A stretch of DNA of 64,000 nt from Sphingobium sp. Lineage in GTDB: Bacteria; Pseudomonadota; Alphaproteobacteria; Sphingomonadales; Sphingomonadaceae. Of the stretch, positions 9,839-20,708 are shown piece by piece. The stretch is taken from NCBI GenBank assembly GCA_017744605.1, contig JAGIAZ010000016.1:1-64000 (forward strand), in the 5' to 3' direction. Below the pieces are notes generated by a model. That model saw nothing but the letters and a program-made list of their open reading frames with translations, was not told the DNA's origin and searched no databases. The translations under genes and the position numbers were made by a program. The first letter of the stretch is position 1. Each line of letters begins with the position of its first letter.

Positions 9839-10363
9839 ATGCGGAAAGCACCCATTTTACTGCTGGTGACCAGCGCGGCTCTCGCGCTCTCGGCCTGTGC
9901 CAAGAAGGCGCCCCCCGAACTGCCGAAGCCTCCCCAGGATACGGCCCCCACGCCCACACCCACACCCCAGACCTCCACGCCGACGCCGAGCGGGCCGCGC
10001 CCCGGCAGCCAGGCGGACTTCGTCGCCAGCGTCACATCGGACCGCATCTTCTTCGACACCGACAAGAGCGATGTCGACGATGCCGACAAGGCGACGCTGC
10101 AGAGCCAGGCAGCCTGGCTGCAGAAATATCCACAAGTGCGCGTCACGATCGAAGGCCATTGCGACGAGCGCGGCACGCGCGAATATAATCTCGCGCTCGG
10201 CGAGCGCCGCGCCAATGCGGCGAAGAACTATCTCGCCTCGCTGGGCATCGACGCGGGCCGCCTGACCGTCATCAGCTACGGCAAGGAACGCCCCGACGCG
10301 CTGGGCTCGGATGAAGCCAGCTGGGCAAAGAATCGCCGGGCCGTGTCGGTCGTGGTAGAGTAG
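9839..10363 (+). CDS. pal: Peptidoglycan-associated lipoprotein Pal
   Basis: A 174-residue outer membrane lipoprotein. The lipobox LSAC gives the lipidated Cys at 20. A Pro/Thr-rich linker follows, then an OmpA-like peptidoglycan-binding domain with GHCDERGTREYNLALGERRA and the final NRRAVSVVVE. The ATG at 9839 has AGGAG upstream and gives a clean signal peptide; an in-frame ATG at 9788 is rejected. It is the last gene of the tol-pal operon. Confidence 0.96.
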   Translation: MRKAPILLLVTSAALALSACAKKAPPELPKPPQDTAPTPTPTPQTSTPTPSGPRPGSQADFVASVTSDRIFFDTDKSDVDDADKATLQSQAAWLQKYPQVRVTIEGHCDERGTREYNLALGERRANAAKNYLASLGIDAGRLTVISYGKERPDALGSDEASWAKNRRAVSVVVE

Positions 10364-10405
10364 GCTCAACACCGAAACGGCGGATTTTTGCTGTTTCCCG
10401 ACCCA

Positions 10406-10442
10406 TTGAAACCCTCTCGAATTTGATATAATGATGATATCA
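10406..10442 (+). promoter_or_regulatory. Strong promoter with palindromic operator before the SPFH gene
   Basis: A perfect -10 hexamer TATAAT (10427-10432) is preceded by TTGAAA (10406-10411) at a short 15-base spacing. An inverted repeat TGATAT-N7-ATATCA (10424-10442) covers the -10 box, so a repressor bound there would block transcription. The region is very AT-rich for this genome. GGGAGGGT lies just before the ATG of the SPFH gene at 10460. Confidence 0.55.
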
Positions 10443-10459
10443 TAATTCGGGAGGGTAAA

Positions 10460-11356
10460 ATGACCGATTCTGCATCCATTGCCGCGATGTCGGCCAATCG
10501 CGAAAAGCCCATTCGCACGGCGAGCGGCTATGTCATGCTGCTCCTGCTCCTCGTGATCCTCGTGGCGCTGCTCTGGAGCCTCGCCCATGTGAAGGACCAG
10601 CCGGCCTACGGGTTCGCGATCCCGCTGGGCATCTTCGGCATCCTGTTCATCGTCCTGGGCTTCTTCGTCCTCCAACCTAACCAGGTCGCCGCCATCACAT
10701 TGTTCGGCCGCTATCTCGGCACCGAGCGCGAGGTCGGCCTGCACTGGGCCTGGCCGTGGATGGGCCGCAAGAAGCTCTCCGTTCGCGTCAACAACCTGAT
10801 CTCGGAGAAGATCAAGGTGAACGACCTGCGCGGCAATCCGATCGAGATGGCGGCACAGGTGGTCTGGCGCGTCCATGACTCGGCGCAGGCGCTGTACGAC
10901 GTGGACAATTACAAGGCCTTCGTCACGGTCCAGATCGAGGCGGCGGTCCGCGCCATTGGCGCGCGCTACCCTTATGACGACTTCGAGCATGCCGAAGTGA
11001 CCCTGCGCGGCAATCATGACCAGGTTGGCGGCGAGTTGCGCGTCGAGCTGGTCAATCGCCTCGCCGTCGCGGGCATCACCGTCGACGAATGCGGCTTCAC
11101 GCACCTGGCCTATGCGCCCGAGATCGCCGGTGCGATGCTCCGGCGCCAACAGGCCGAAGCGGTCGTCGCGGCGCGCAAGACGCTGGTCGAGGGTGCGGTC
11201 GGCATGGTCGAGATGGCGCTGGGCATGCTGTCCGAAAAGCAGGTCGTCGAGCTCGACGACGAGCGCCGGGCGGCCATGGTCTCCAACCTGATGGTCGTGC
11301 TGTGCGGCGAACGCGATACCCAGCCGGTGGTCAATACCGGCTCGCTCTACCAGTAA
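10460..11356 (+). CDS. SPFH/Band 7 domain membrane protein
   Basis: A 298-residue protein with two adjacent N-terminal membrane segments (about 25-47 and 53-75) followed by an SPFH domain (about 80-230) containing [34 protein letters not shown] and [19 protein letters not shown], then a helical region with [19 protein letters not shown]. Such proteins oligomerise in membrane microdomains and often work with membrane proteases. It has its own promoter and is followed by a ribbon-helix-helix gene and a zinc-ribbon gene, a set I infer to be one operon. Confidence 0.88.
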   Translation: MTDSASIAAMSANREKPIRTASGYVMLLLLLVILVALLWSLAHVKDQPAYGFAIPLGIFGILFIVLGFFVLQPNQVAAITLFGRYLGTEREVGLHWAWPWMGRKKLSVRVNNLISEKIKVNDLRGNPIEMAAQVVWRVHDSAQALYDVDNYKAFVTVQIEAAVRAIGARYPYDDFEHAEVTLRGNHDQVGGELRVELVNRLAVAGITVDECGFTHLAYAPEIAGAMLRRQQAEAVVAARKTLVEGAVGMVEMALGMLSEKQVVELDDERRAAMVSNLMVVLCGERDTQPVVNTGSLYQ

Positions 11357-11417
11357 GGCGCGCCATGTCCGAAGCACGCGCGCAACCCGCTCTCGGGCGG
11401 GGCGAGCGGCCCGATCC

Positions 11418-11609
11418 GTGAGCGAACGCAAGTCCTTTGCCCTGCGGCTCGACCCGCTGCTCTACGACGCGCTCGAGCGCGCGGCGGCGGGCGACCTGCG
11501 GAGCATCAATGCCGAAATCGAAATATTGCTGCGCGAGGCCCTCGCGCGGCGCGGGATCAAGGTCGGCCAAAGCGACGCACCCAAACGCGGGCGTCCGCCG
11601 AAAGCTTGA
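11418..11609 (+). CDS. Arc-type ribbon-helix-helix protein
   Basis: A 63-residue protein starting at GTG. FALRLDPLLYDALERAA followed by INAEIEILLREAL matches the beta-helix-helix pattern of Arc/MetJ-like DNA-binding proteins; the C-terminal tail is basic (KRGRPPKA), resembling an AT-hook. It lies 61 bases after the SPFH gene. It could bind the TGATAT-N7-ATATCA operator upstream of that gene, which would make the pair self-regulating; this is inference. Confidence 0.75.
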   Translation: MSERKSFALRLDPLLYDALERAAAGDLRSINAEIEILLREALARRGIKVGQSDAPKRGRPPKA

Positions 11610-11632
11610 TTGATACGCCGGGGAGACTGACA

Positions 11633-11710
11633 GTGCATATGATCCTGACGCGGGCCGCGTACAAACAGCTGGCGGCCAACCGGATCAACGCCCGTTTCGG
11701 CGGGAAATGA
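11633..11710 (+). CDS. Very short ORF, uncertain
   Basis: A 25-codon ORF (GTG at 11633 or ATG at 11639) reads VHMILTRAAYKQLAANR and ends at TGA 11708-11710. GGGGAGA lies seven bases upstream and the next gene follows after 13 bases, so position and ribosome site suit a real gene, but I do not recognise the peptide. It may be a microprotein or a spacer. Confidence 0.25.
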   Translation: MHMILTRAAYKQLAANRINARFGGK

Positions 11711-11723
11711 GGAGGACGGGACG

Positions 11724-11942
11724 ATGGCACCCAGAAGGGACTGCCCGAAATGCGGGGCCTCGATGACCACGGGCTTCATACTCGACGCCGACCAGAATGG
11801 CGGAAAGAAGGTCAGCCGCTGGATCGAAGGCGCGCCGGACAAACGCTGGTACGGCCTTCAGGTCCGCGGCAAGCCGCAGTTCGATATTCAGAGCTACCGC
11901 TGCAACCGCTGCGGCTATCTGGAGAATTACGCGCCGGAATAG
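11724..11942 (+). CDS. Small zinc-ribbon protein
   Basis: A 72-residue protein with two CxxC pairs, CPKC near residue 8 and CNRCGYLE near residue 60, which would bind one zinc. The middle part has WIEGAPDKRWYG and conserved aromatic residues. It resembles the PF20097/DUF6487 type of small zinc ribbons. No enzyme motif is seen. A good AGGAGG site precedes the ATG, and it follows the SPFH and ribbon-helix-helix genes in the same direction. Confidence 0.8.
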   Translation: MAPRRDCPKCGASMTTGFILDADQNGGKKVSRWIEGAPDKRWYGLQVRGKPQFDIQSYRCNRCGYLENYAPE

Positions 11943-11961
11943 GGTCATCCACAACCGTCAC

Positions 11962-11980
11962 TCCCGCTGTCGCGGGAATA
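11962..11980. repeat. Short hairpin repeat, copy 1
   Basis: TCCCGC-TGTC-GCGGGA followed by ATAACG. Nearly the same sequence, TTCCCGC-TTCC-GCGGGAA followed by TAACG, is at 33391-33411. It lies between converging genes and may act in transcript termination, though no U-run follows. Confidence 0.5.
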
Positions 11981-12011
11981 ACGAGATTTTGTTCCGGGGA
12001 GCCGGGCTCTG

Positions 12012-12314
12012 CTAAGTCCGCTTCGTGCCCGTCATGGTCAGCGTGCCGAAGGCGCCGGCATCGATGGTGCCGGTCAACTTGTCCCCGTTGACGATCGCCT
12101 CGCAGGTGAGCGTCATCGGCATCGGCATGGTCATTTCCATGACCCAGGTGAGCCGATTGCCGTCGACCTTGCCGTCCTTGACGTCGAGCGCGCCGAGCGG
12201 CCCGGCATTGGTGCCGTTGAAGCGGTCGCCACTGGCGATCACGGTGAACACGCTCTGCTGGTCGCCCATCGGCGTCTTGGTCACGCAATCATAGGCGCCG
12301 TCGACACTGGCCAT
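12012..12314 (-). CDS. Conserved small protein of unknown function
   Basis: A 100-residue soluble protein without signal peptide. It looks like an all-beta sheet with alternating hydrophobic residues: a start MASVDGAYDCVTKTPMGDQ, then GDRFNGTNAGPLGAL, and an end GAFGTLTMTGTKR. I recognise the pattern as a recurring small hypothetical in proteobacteria but know no function. AGGAGAACGACC precedes the ATG. It is followed on the left by the converging zinc-ribbon gene and lies 26 bases after the M16 gene stop on the same strand. Confidence 0.65.
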   Translation of the reverse strand: MASVDGAYDCVTKTPMGDQQSVFTVIASGDRFNGTNAGPLGALDVKDGKVDGNRLTWVMEMTMPMPMTLTCEAIVNGDKLTGTIDAGAFGTLTMTGTKRT

Positions 12315-12340
12315 GGTCGTTCTCCTTCTCTGCTCGCCCG

Positions 12341-15205
12341 CTATTTGACCGGGTCGCCATTGCTGTCAATCTGCGTGATGGGCATGTTCAACGCCTTGAG
12401 CTGGCCCTCGATCTGCGCCTTGTCGCCGACCACGACCCAGCTGAACTTCGCCGGATCGATGAGCGCACGCGCCGCGGCATCCGCCGAGCTTATGGTCAGC
12501 GCCGCATAGCGCCTGGCCAGGCTCTCGACATAGTCGAACGGCCGGCCGTAGACCGCGTCCGTCTGCATCTGGCCGATCACGTCGCCATTGGTCTCATAGG
12601 CGCCCGGCAAGGCCGCGATATTGCCCTTCACCACCTTGTTGAACTCGGCCTGCGTCAGCCCCTTGGGGCCGAGGAAGTCCCTGATGTCGCCGAGCATCGC
12701 CGCGATCGCGGGGCCGGTCTGGTCGGCCTGCACGGGGGCCTGCACGATGTAGGGACTGCGATTGAGCCGGGCCGAAAGATAGCCCGACACGCCGTATGAC
12801 CAGCCCCGCGTTTCGCGGATGTCGGCATTGAGACGCGAGAGGAAATCGGTGCCGAGGATCGTGTTGGCGGCGTCGAACGCGACCAGATCGTCGCTCCCTT
12901 TGGCGGTCGTGACGAACGCGCCGAGAATCATCGACTGCGGCGATTGCGGCCGGTCGATGAGGAAGATGCCGGGCCTGGCGGGCGGAATCGGGACCGAGAA
13001 ATCCTTGGTCGGCGGCGCCATGCGGTTGGTCGGCCATTTGCCGAAGCGCGCCTCGAGCAGCGGCAGCATGTCCGCCAGGCTCGTGTCGCCGACCACGAAG
13101 ATCGTCGCCTTGCCCGGTGCAAGCCAGCCATCGTGGAAGCGGTGCAGGTCGGCCGGCGTGATCGCCTTGACCGTGTCGGTGTCGCCGATGCCGCCACCGG
13201 CCACGCCGTAGGGATGCGCCTTGCCGTAGACGAGTTGCATGATCGCGCGCGACGCCAGGCCGGACGGCTGGGTCTTCTGCTGCGCGATGCCGGTCAGCTG
13301 GGCGGCGCGCAGCCGCTCCACCTCGGCAGGCGCGAACGCCGGATTACGCACCACGTCGGCGAACAGGTCGAGCGACGGCGCGAGATTGGCCTTCAGCGCG
13401 AAGAGCGAGACGCCGGTGCCGTCCATGGTCTGGGCGGTGGCGATGTTCGCGCCGAGCCGCTCCTGCTGCTCGGCGATCTGGACGGAGTTGAGGCTCGTCG
13501 TGCCTTCCTCGAGCAGCGACAGCATGAGGCGGCCGATGCCCGCCTTGTCCTTCGGATCCGCCGCGGTGCCTGCGTCGAACCGCATGGCGATCTGCACGGC
13601 GGGGATCGCCGTGCGCCGCGCGAGGTGCACCTTGATGCCGTTCGAGAGGCTCGCCGTCTCCACCGTCGGGAAGTCGACATTGGGATTGGGCTCCACCGCC
13701 GGCAGCTTCAGGGTCGGCGTGGGTGGCACGACGTCCGCGCCTTCCTTCGCGGCGCCCGGCGCGCCGACGAGGGCCTCATCATAAGCGTCGCGATCGCCCG
13801 GATCGACGCGCAGCGCGAAGGCCGGGCGCGTGACCCACTTCTGGAGCGCCGCCTTGACGCCCGTGGGGGTCGCGCCGGCCAGCCGCGCCAGATAGGTCTT
13901 ATAATGCGCCGGATCGTTCGAGTAGAGCAGACCCTCGGCCAGCGTCGAGGCCTTGCCGCCGAAGCCGCCGACCACTTCCAGGCCGGAAATCGCGCCGGCG
14001 ACTTCGCGGGTCGCAACGCGCAGCACCTCGTCCTGGGTCGGGCCCTTGGCGACGAGGTCCGCGACGATCGCGTCAAGCCGCTTCGACACGAGAGCGGGAT
14101 CCACGCCCGGCTTCACGTCGACCGTGATGACGAACTGGCCGCCCTGCTCGAGCCCCATCATATAGGACGTGACCGAGACAGCGAGTTGCTCCTTGCGGAC
14201 GAGGATGTTGTCGAGGCGCGAACTGGAAAGGCCGCCCAGCACCGTCGCGCCGATGTTCAGCGCGACGCTTTCGGGATCGTTGATGCCGGGCACGGCCCAT
14301 GCGCGGTAGAGCCGCGTGGCCGCCACGCGGTCATGCATGACCTTGTCGATGCGCCTGGACAGCGTCGGAACGGATGCCGCCACCGGCCGGACCGCGGGCC
14401 CGGACGCTATGGCGCCGAAATATGTCTCGACCTTGGTCTTCGCGGTCGCCGCGTCGATGTCGCCGGCCAGCACAAGGATCGCGTTATTGGGCCCGTAATT
14501 GCTGCGGAACCAGGTCTTCACATCCTCGAGGCTCGCCGCGTCGAGATCGGCCATCGATCCGATCACGTCATGACCATAAGGATGATCGGGAGGGAAGAGC
14601 GCGGCGGTGACCGCATAGTCGACGAGGCCGAAAGGCTGGTTATCGCCCTGCCGCTTCTCGTTCTGGACCACGGCGCGCTGCGCATCGAGCTTGGCCTGGG
14701 TCACGGCGCCCAGCAGGCGGCCCATGCGATCGGCCTCCATGAAGAGCGCAAGGTCGACGGCACCGGTCGGCACGACCTCGATATAGTTGGTGCGGTCATA
14801 GGAGGTGGAGCCGTTGTTGCTGGCGCCCGCCTCGGTCAGCGGATTGTCGAAATTGGGCACATTCTCCGAGCCGCTGAACATCAGATGCTCGAAGAGATGG
14901 GCGAAGCCGGTCTTGCCCTTCGGCTCGTTCTTGGAGCCGACGCGATAATAGACGGTGACGCCGACCACGGGCGCCTTGCGGTCGGTATGGACCAGGACGC
15001 GCAGGCCGTTCGACAGCGTGAACTGCTCATAGGGGATGTCGACCGCTTTCACGAGGTCGGCAAGCGGCGCCGGCTTGATGGCGGGGACGGCCGGCTTCTG
15101 CGCCGCGGCGGCAGTCTTGGCGAAGGCGCCCTGCGGTGCCGCGCTGGTCAGCGCCAGCACGGCCAATGCGCTGCCCAGCGCGAAGCGGCCGAAGATGCGA
15201 TTCAT
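12341..15205 (-). CDS. Periplasmic M16 family metallopeptidase (two-domain)
   Basis: A 954-residue secreted zinc peptidase of the pitrilysin/insulinase family. A signal peptide (about 1-29) is followed by an active M16 unit with the inverted zinc motif HLFEH (103-107) and the downstream acidic site region QRAVVQNEKRQ, then a second M16 unit without the zinc motif ([17 protein letters not shown] region). The two halves form a clamshell that degrades peptides. It is divergent from clpB with about 190 bases between starts. The substrate is unknown; related proteins process small periplasmic peptides. Confidence 0.93.
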   Translation of the reverse strand: MNRIFGRFALGSALAVLALTSAAPQGAFAKTAAAAQKPAVPAIKPAPLADLVKAVDIPYEQFTLSNGLRVLVHTDRKAPVVGVTVYYRVGSKNEPKGKTGFAHLFEHLMFSGSENVPNFDNPLTEAGASNNGSTSYDRTNYIEVVPTGAVDLALFMEADRMGRLLGAVTQAKLDAQRAVVQNEKRQGDNQPFGLVDYAVTAALFPPDHPYGHDVIGSMADLDAASLEDVKTWFRSNYGPNNAILVLAGDIDAATAKTKVETYFGAIASGPAVRPVAASVPTLSRRIDKVMHDRVAATRLYRAWAVPGINDPESVALNIGATVLGGLSSSRLDNILVRKEQLAVSVTSYMMGLEQGGQFVITVDVKPGVDPALVSKRLDAIVADLVAKGPTQDEVLRVATREVAGAISGLEVVGGFGGKASTLAEGLLYSNDPAHYKTYLARLAGATPTGVKAALQKWVTRPAFALRVDPGDRDAYDEALVGAPGAAKEGADVVPPTPTLKLPAVEPNPNVDFPTVETASLSNGIKVHLARRTAIPAVQIAMRFDAGTAADPKDKAGIGRLMLSLLEEGTTSLNSVQIAEQQERLGANIATAQTMDGTGVSLFALKANLAPSLDLFADVVRNPAFAPAEVERLRAAQLTGIAQQKTQPSGLASRAIMQLVYGKAHPYGVAGGGIGDTDTVKAITPADLHRFHDGWLAPGKATIFVVGDTSLADMLPLLEARFGKWPTNRMAPPTKDFSVPIPPARPGIFLIDRPQSPQSMILGAFVTTAKGSDDLVAFDAANTILGTDFLSRLNADIRETRGWSYGVSGYLSARLNRSPYIVQAPVQADQTGPAIAAMLGDIRDFLGPKGLTQAEFNKVVKGNIAALPGAYETNGDVIGQMQTDAVYGRPFDYVESLARRYAALTISSADAAARALIDPAKFSWVVVGDKAQIEGQLKALNMPITQIDSNGDPVK

Positions 15206-15339
15206 GAAACTGATCTCCCGTCAGTGGAGCGCCGGAAGGGGCGTGAAGGACGCGAGCATAGCTGAGCGCCCTATCAGCGCAATATGCCTCACTGTCTTGT
15301 TGCACTGACACACATGACATCGGAAAAAGCGCACCGCCT

Positions 15340-15367
15340 CTTGTGTGGCCGAGACGCAACACTATCT
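15340..15367 (+). promoter_or_regulatory. Possible heat-shock (RpoH) promoter of clpB
   Basis: CTTGTG (15340-15345) and, 15 bases on, ACTATCT (15361-15367) resemble the alphaproteobacterial RpoH elements CTTGAA and CYTATNT (6 of 7 at the -10). It lies 28 bases before the clpB start. clpB is a classic RpoH target, so the match is expected, but it is only approximate. Confidence 0.4.
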
Positions 15368-15394
15368 CGGCGCGGAAGGGAGAGTTCCACCACA

Positions 15395-17974
<2,580 letters not shown>

Positions 17975-18013
17975 CGCGGAGGCACCTTACCCCGGGCTTG
18001 TGTGGGCTTGATC

Positions 18014-18069
18014 GGCGATTGTCCCTCGAGGCAAGGGAATAGCTGTTCCCCGGCGAAGGCTGGGGAACC
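18014..18069. repeat. Degenerate half of element B
   Basis: GGCGATTGTCCCTCGAGG followed by AGGGAATAGCTGTTCCCCGGCG resembles, in reverse orientation, one end of element B at 39782-39942 and 58560-58643. The other terminal repeat is missing; the sequence runs directly into element A copy 1. Confidence 0.5.
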
Positions 18070-18098
18070 AGAGGCTGATTCAGCGATGTTGAACCGCT

Positions 18099-18192
18099 CG
18101 TCATTGCGAGCCCAACGTAAGCTGGGCGAAGCAATCCAGGGACGGGTAGGATCGACCTGGATTGCCGCGCGACTGCGTCGCTCGCAATGACG
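18099..18192. repeat. Element A copy 1 (core 94 bp)
   Basis: The core starts CGTCATTGCGAG and ends CTCGCAATGACG, with inner inverted segments GCAATCCAGG and CCTGGATTGC. Four other copies share this layout (31831-31924, 53719-53811, 55781-55874, 63285-63378). Left flank AGGCTGATTCAGCGATGTTG is shared with other copies; the right end is diverged. It lies between clpB and the next gene. Together with the element B relic it fills the 320-base gap. Confidence 0.85.
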
Positions 18193-18293
18193 ATTCAGAT
18201 CTGCTGGGCACCGACCGGTCCGGAGCGGCGGCAAGCCAGGCAATTCAGGGCCTTGGCCTAAAGCCGAGCTGAAATTGGTCGTTTCTCACGATT

Positions 18294-19628
18294 ATGACCG
18301 TGGGAAGGCCATCCAGGATGTTTACGCCACGCTGGCCGGTCAGCGTGCAGCTTGCGTCGCAATTGAGCGCCGCGAAGGCGGCGGACCTGCGTTCCGCGCT
18401 CGTGCCGGACCTGAAGGCCGAGGATGCACTCACCGCAGCGCATGAGCTCGCCGGCGAGATCGCCCGCGACCAGCAGCTGGTCGACGCCGTCTTTCAGTTT
18501 GAGCAGGGCGACGCCGATCAGGCGCTGGGCGCCATCGGCAGCCTGCTCGAAGCGCAGCCGGACTGGGTGGAGGGTCATGTCGTCATGGCGCAGCTCCTTT
18601 CGCAGACCGGCTCGATCGCCGCGTTTGAGCTGTTCCTGTCCGACACGATTCGCAGTGCGGGCGACGACATCGCGCTCGTCACCACATGCCTGCGCCTGCT
18701 CAGCGAGGCCGGGCGGCATGCGAAGGTGGACGCCCTCATCCCGGTCCTGCGCGCGCGGCATGGCGACCATCTCTTCTTTTCGCTGATCGAGGCGATCACG
18801 GCCAGCGAGACCGACGATCTCGGTCGCGCCGACAGGCAATTCGCGCGCGCCGCCGGACAAGGCGGCCTGCTCTCGCTGCCCCATGTCCGCCATCTCATCC
18901 GCAAGGGCGACGTGACGCAGGCCGCGACGCTGGCCGAAGCGTTCGTAGCCCGGCATCCGCGCCATCAGGGCGCCTGGGGGCTGCTCGCGACGGCGTGGCG
19001 CCTCACCGGCGACAGCCGCCACGACTGGCTGGTGCACCGCCCCGGGCTGGTGCGCACCGTCGATCTCGGCATGCCCGCAGAGACATTGGCCGCACTGGCC
19101 GTCCGCCTCCGCGCGCTCCACGCAACGCGCTGCCAGCCGTCGTTCGACCAGTCGCTGCGCGGCGGCACGCAGACGGCGGGCAAGCTCTTCCGTCGCGACG
19201 ATCCCGAGCTGCGCCACCTGCGCGACCTCATGCGCCGCGCCGTTCGCGCCTATATCGACGCGCTGCCGCCGGTCGACGCCAGCCATCCGCTGCTCGGGCG
19301 CGACCGGTCGCGCTTCAGGTTCACCGAGAGCTGGTCGGCCCGCCTCGTCGACGGCGGCCACCATGTCAGCCATGTTCACCCGCAAAGCACGATCAGCTCG
19401 GCCTTCTACGTCACTTACCCCCAGGATCCGCGCCAGACCGGGCACAGCGGCTGGCTGGCGATCGGCGAACCGCCGGACGACCTCCGCACAGGCCTTGGCC
19501 CCCTGCAGATGATCGAGCCCAAGGTCGGCCAGCTCGTGCTGTTCCCGTCCTTCCTCTGGCACGGCACGCGCCCCTTCCCGCGCGGCGAGCGGATGACGGT
19601 GGCGTTTGATGCGGTGATGGGGGAATAA
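18294..19628 (+). CDS. TPR-containing putative 2OG-Fe(II) oxygenase
   Basis: A 444-residue protein. The first ~250 residues are helical repeats of TPR type (ALTAAHELAGEIARDQQLVDA, ADQALGAIGSLLEAQPDWVEGH). The C-terminal ~110 residues match the putative 2OG-Fe(II) oxygenase family PF13759: ESWSARLVDGGHHVSHVHPQ with candidate iron ligands His 360 and His 362, then GWLAIGEPP, and LVLFPSFLWHGTRPF with His 423 and Arg 433 nearby. The ATG at 18318 (GGAAGG upstream) is an alternative start. It converges with a prolyl 4-hydroxylase-like gene and a TonB receptor. Such oxygenases often sit beside TonB receptors in this group; the substrate is unknown. A decayed relative is at 24541-24728. Confidence 0.8.
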   Translation: MTVGRPSRMFTPRWPVSVQLASQLSAAKAADLRSALVPDLKAEDALTAAHELAGEIARDQQLVDAVFQFEQGDADQALGAIGSLLEAQPDWVEGHVVMAQLLSQTGSIAAFELFLSDTIRSAGDDIALVTTCLRLLSEAGRHAKVDALIPVLRARHGDHLFFSLIEAITASETDDLGRADRQFARAAGQGGLLSLPHVRHLIRKGDVTQAATLAEAFVARHPRHQGAWGLLATAWRLTGDSRHDWLVHRPGLVRTVDLGMPAETLAALAVRLRALHATRCQPSFDQSLRGGTQTAGKLFRRDDPELRHLRDLMRRAVRAYIDALPPVDASHPLLGRDRSRFRFTESWSARLVDGGHHVSHVHPQSTISSAFYVTYPQDPRQTGHSGWLAIGEPPDDLRTGLGPLQMIEPKVGQLVLFPSFLWHGTRPFPRGERMTVAFDAVMGE

Positions 19629-19643
19629 ACGGAGGCTCCACAG

Positions 19644-20636
19644 CTAGAGCGGGCGACCCGGTGGCCCCGACAGATCGAGTGGCTTTGACCGGATCCATTT
19701 CGACAATAGATATTTGGTGCCGCGCTTGACCGGCAGACCGGCGTGCCGGAGGAGCGGCTCCGGCTGGCCGTTTGCGGCAACATTCTGAAACTGCAGGGCT
19801 TCGCCCAGGCCGCCGCGCCACCTTATGTCGAGTTCGGGAAAGGCCGTATCCCCTCCATCGAAATCCGTATTCAGCGCCACCAGAAATGTCACGATGCGCT
19901 GATTTTCGCCGGACGGCAATGTATCGAGATGAAGCTTATACTCGTCGCCCGGGTCATAGCGCAGGACCTGCAACGGCTCGCCCTGCTCATAGCTCGTTCC
20001 TGTCGCAGCAGCGATGCGACGATTGATCGCATGCAGAACAGGATTTTCGAGCACGAACGGAAAGCCGGCAGCTTTTGCGGTTCGGATCGGATCGCGCATC
20101 ATCCGGCCCGTCCCCGGATGGATGACGACCGAGGGCTGTAATCGTGGCTCAACAAGGTCGATCAGATAGCGACATTCGGCTTCGCTCATGAAGCCGACGA
20201 TATTGCTGATGCGAGGCGTCTCATGCTGCAGCGTCTGAACGGGCAGATGGTTTGGATCTCCCCCGTCCGACAAAGCCATGTCGCTGAGCAGTCGCACCTG
20301 CCGCTGCGCCCATTCATCCTGGGCTCCCCGCTTCGCAAGCACGGCCAGCGCCTCTTGCCAGCGCCTCCCCGAGCCACCGGCGCCATTGGCGAGCAGCGCG
20401 ATAAAAGGGTCTTCGGCTTCCTCGATTCCGAGTTGCGCGGCAACGCCGTATAGATCGCGTGCCGCAGCCAAGTCACGCCGCACGAGTTGTCCGGACAGTC
20501 GCCATTCGGCCAGACAGGCTGCGGCCAGACCATCGCCCGATGCCATGCCCTTTTCCAGCAGGGCGTGCGCCTCCCGGACCGCGCCGCGCTGGGCAAGCAG
20601 CGTGGCCTCTCTCGCGACGGATGAATTTTGCGACAT
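19644..20636 (-). CDS. Prolyl 4-hydroxylase-like 2OG-Fe(II) dioxygenase
   Basis: A 330-residue protein. Residues 1-125 form short helical repeats (Sel1/TPR-like). The C-terminal domain is a P4H-type dioxygenase with HxD at His 236/Asp 238 (DEYKLHLDTL), the distal His 298 in LLRHAGLPVKRGTKYLLSKW and Lys 308 for 2-oxoglutarate. It would hydroxylate a peptide or small molecule in the cytoplasm; no signal peptide is seen. ATG at 20636 is chosen over an upstream TTG that would run through the receptor terminator. It lies 72 bases after TonB receptor 1 on the same strand, with a terminator-like hairpin between them that may lower its expression. Confidence 0.85.
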   Translation of the reverse strand: MSQNSSVAREATLLAQRGAVREAHALLEKGMASGDGLAAACLAEWRLSGQLVRRDLAAARDLYGVAAQLGIEEAEDPFIALLANGAGGSGRRWQEALAVLAKRGAQDEWAQRQVRLLSDMALSDGGDPNHLPVQTLQHETPRISNIVGFMSEAECRYLIDLVEPRLQPSVVIHPGTGRMMRDPIRTAKAAGFPFVLENPVLHAINRRIAAATGTSYEQGEPLQVLRYDPGDEYKLHLDTLPSGENQRIVTFLVALNTDFDGGDTAFPELDIRWRGGLGEALQFQNVAANGQPEPLLRHAGLPVKRGTKYLLSKWIRSKPLDLSGPPGRPL

Positions 20637-20652
20637 GGGCTGGCAATAACAG

Positions 20653-20683
20653 CAAAAAGAGGGCCGGAACAATGTCCCGGCCC
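20653..20683 (-). terminator. Hairpin with U-run after TonB receptor 1
   Basis: On the minus strand GGGCCGG and CCGGCCC (20661-20683) form a stem with a 9-base loop, followed by TCTTTTT. It directly follows the receptor stop (20709) and precedes the dioxygenase start (20636), so it would stop or attenuate read-through. Confidence 0.7.
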
Positions 20684-20708
20684 CCCAATTGTTCTCCAAG
20701 CCGGAAGC

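Noticed and set aside
12944-15265. 773-codon open frame antisense to the M16 peptidase gene
   Set aside because: It mirrors codon bias of a GC-rich gene, has no domain pattern, and the opposite strand has a complete M16 protein.
18099-18192. CRISPR repeat or small RNA gene
   Set aside because: The copies are scattered over 45 kb singly, with no spacers or cas genes; palindromic structure and shared ends indicate a dispersed element.
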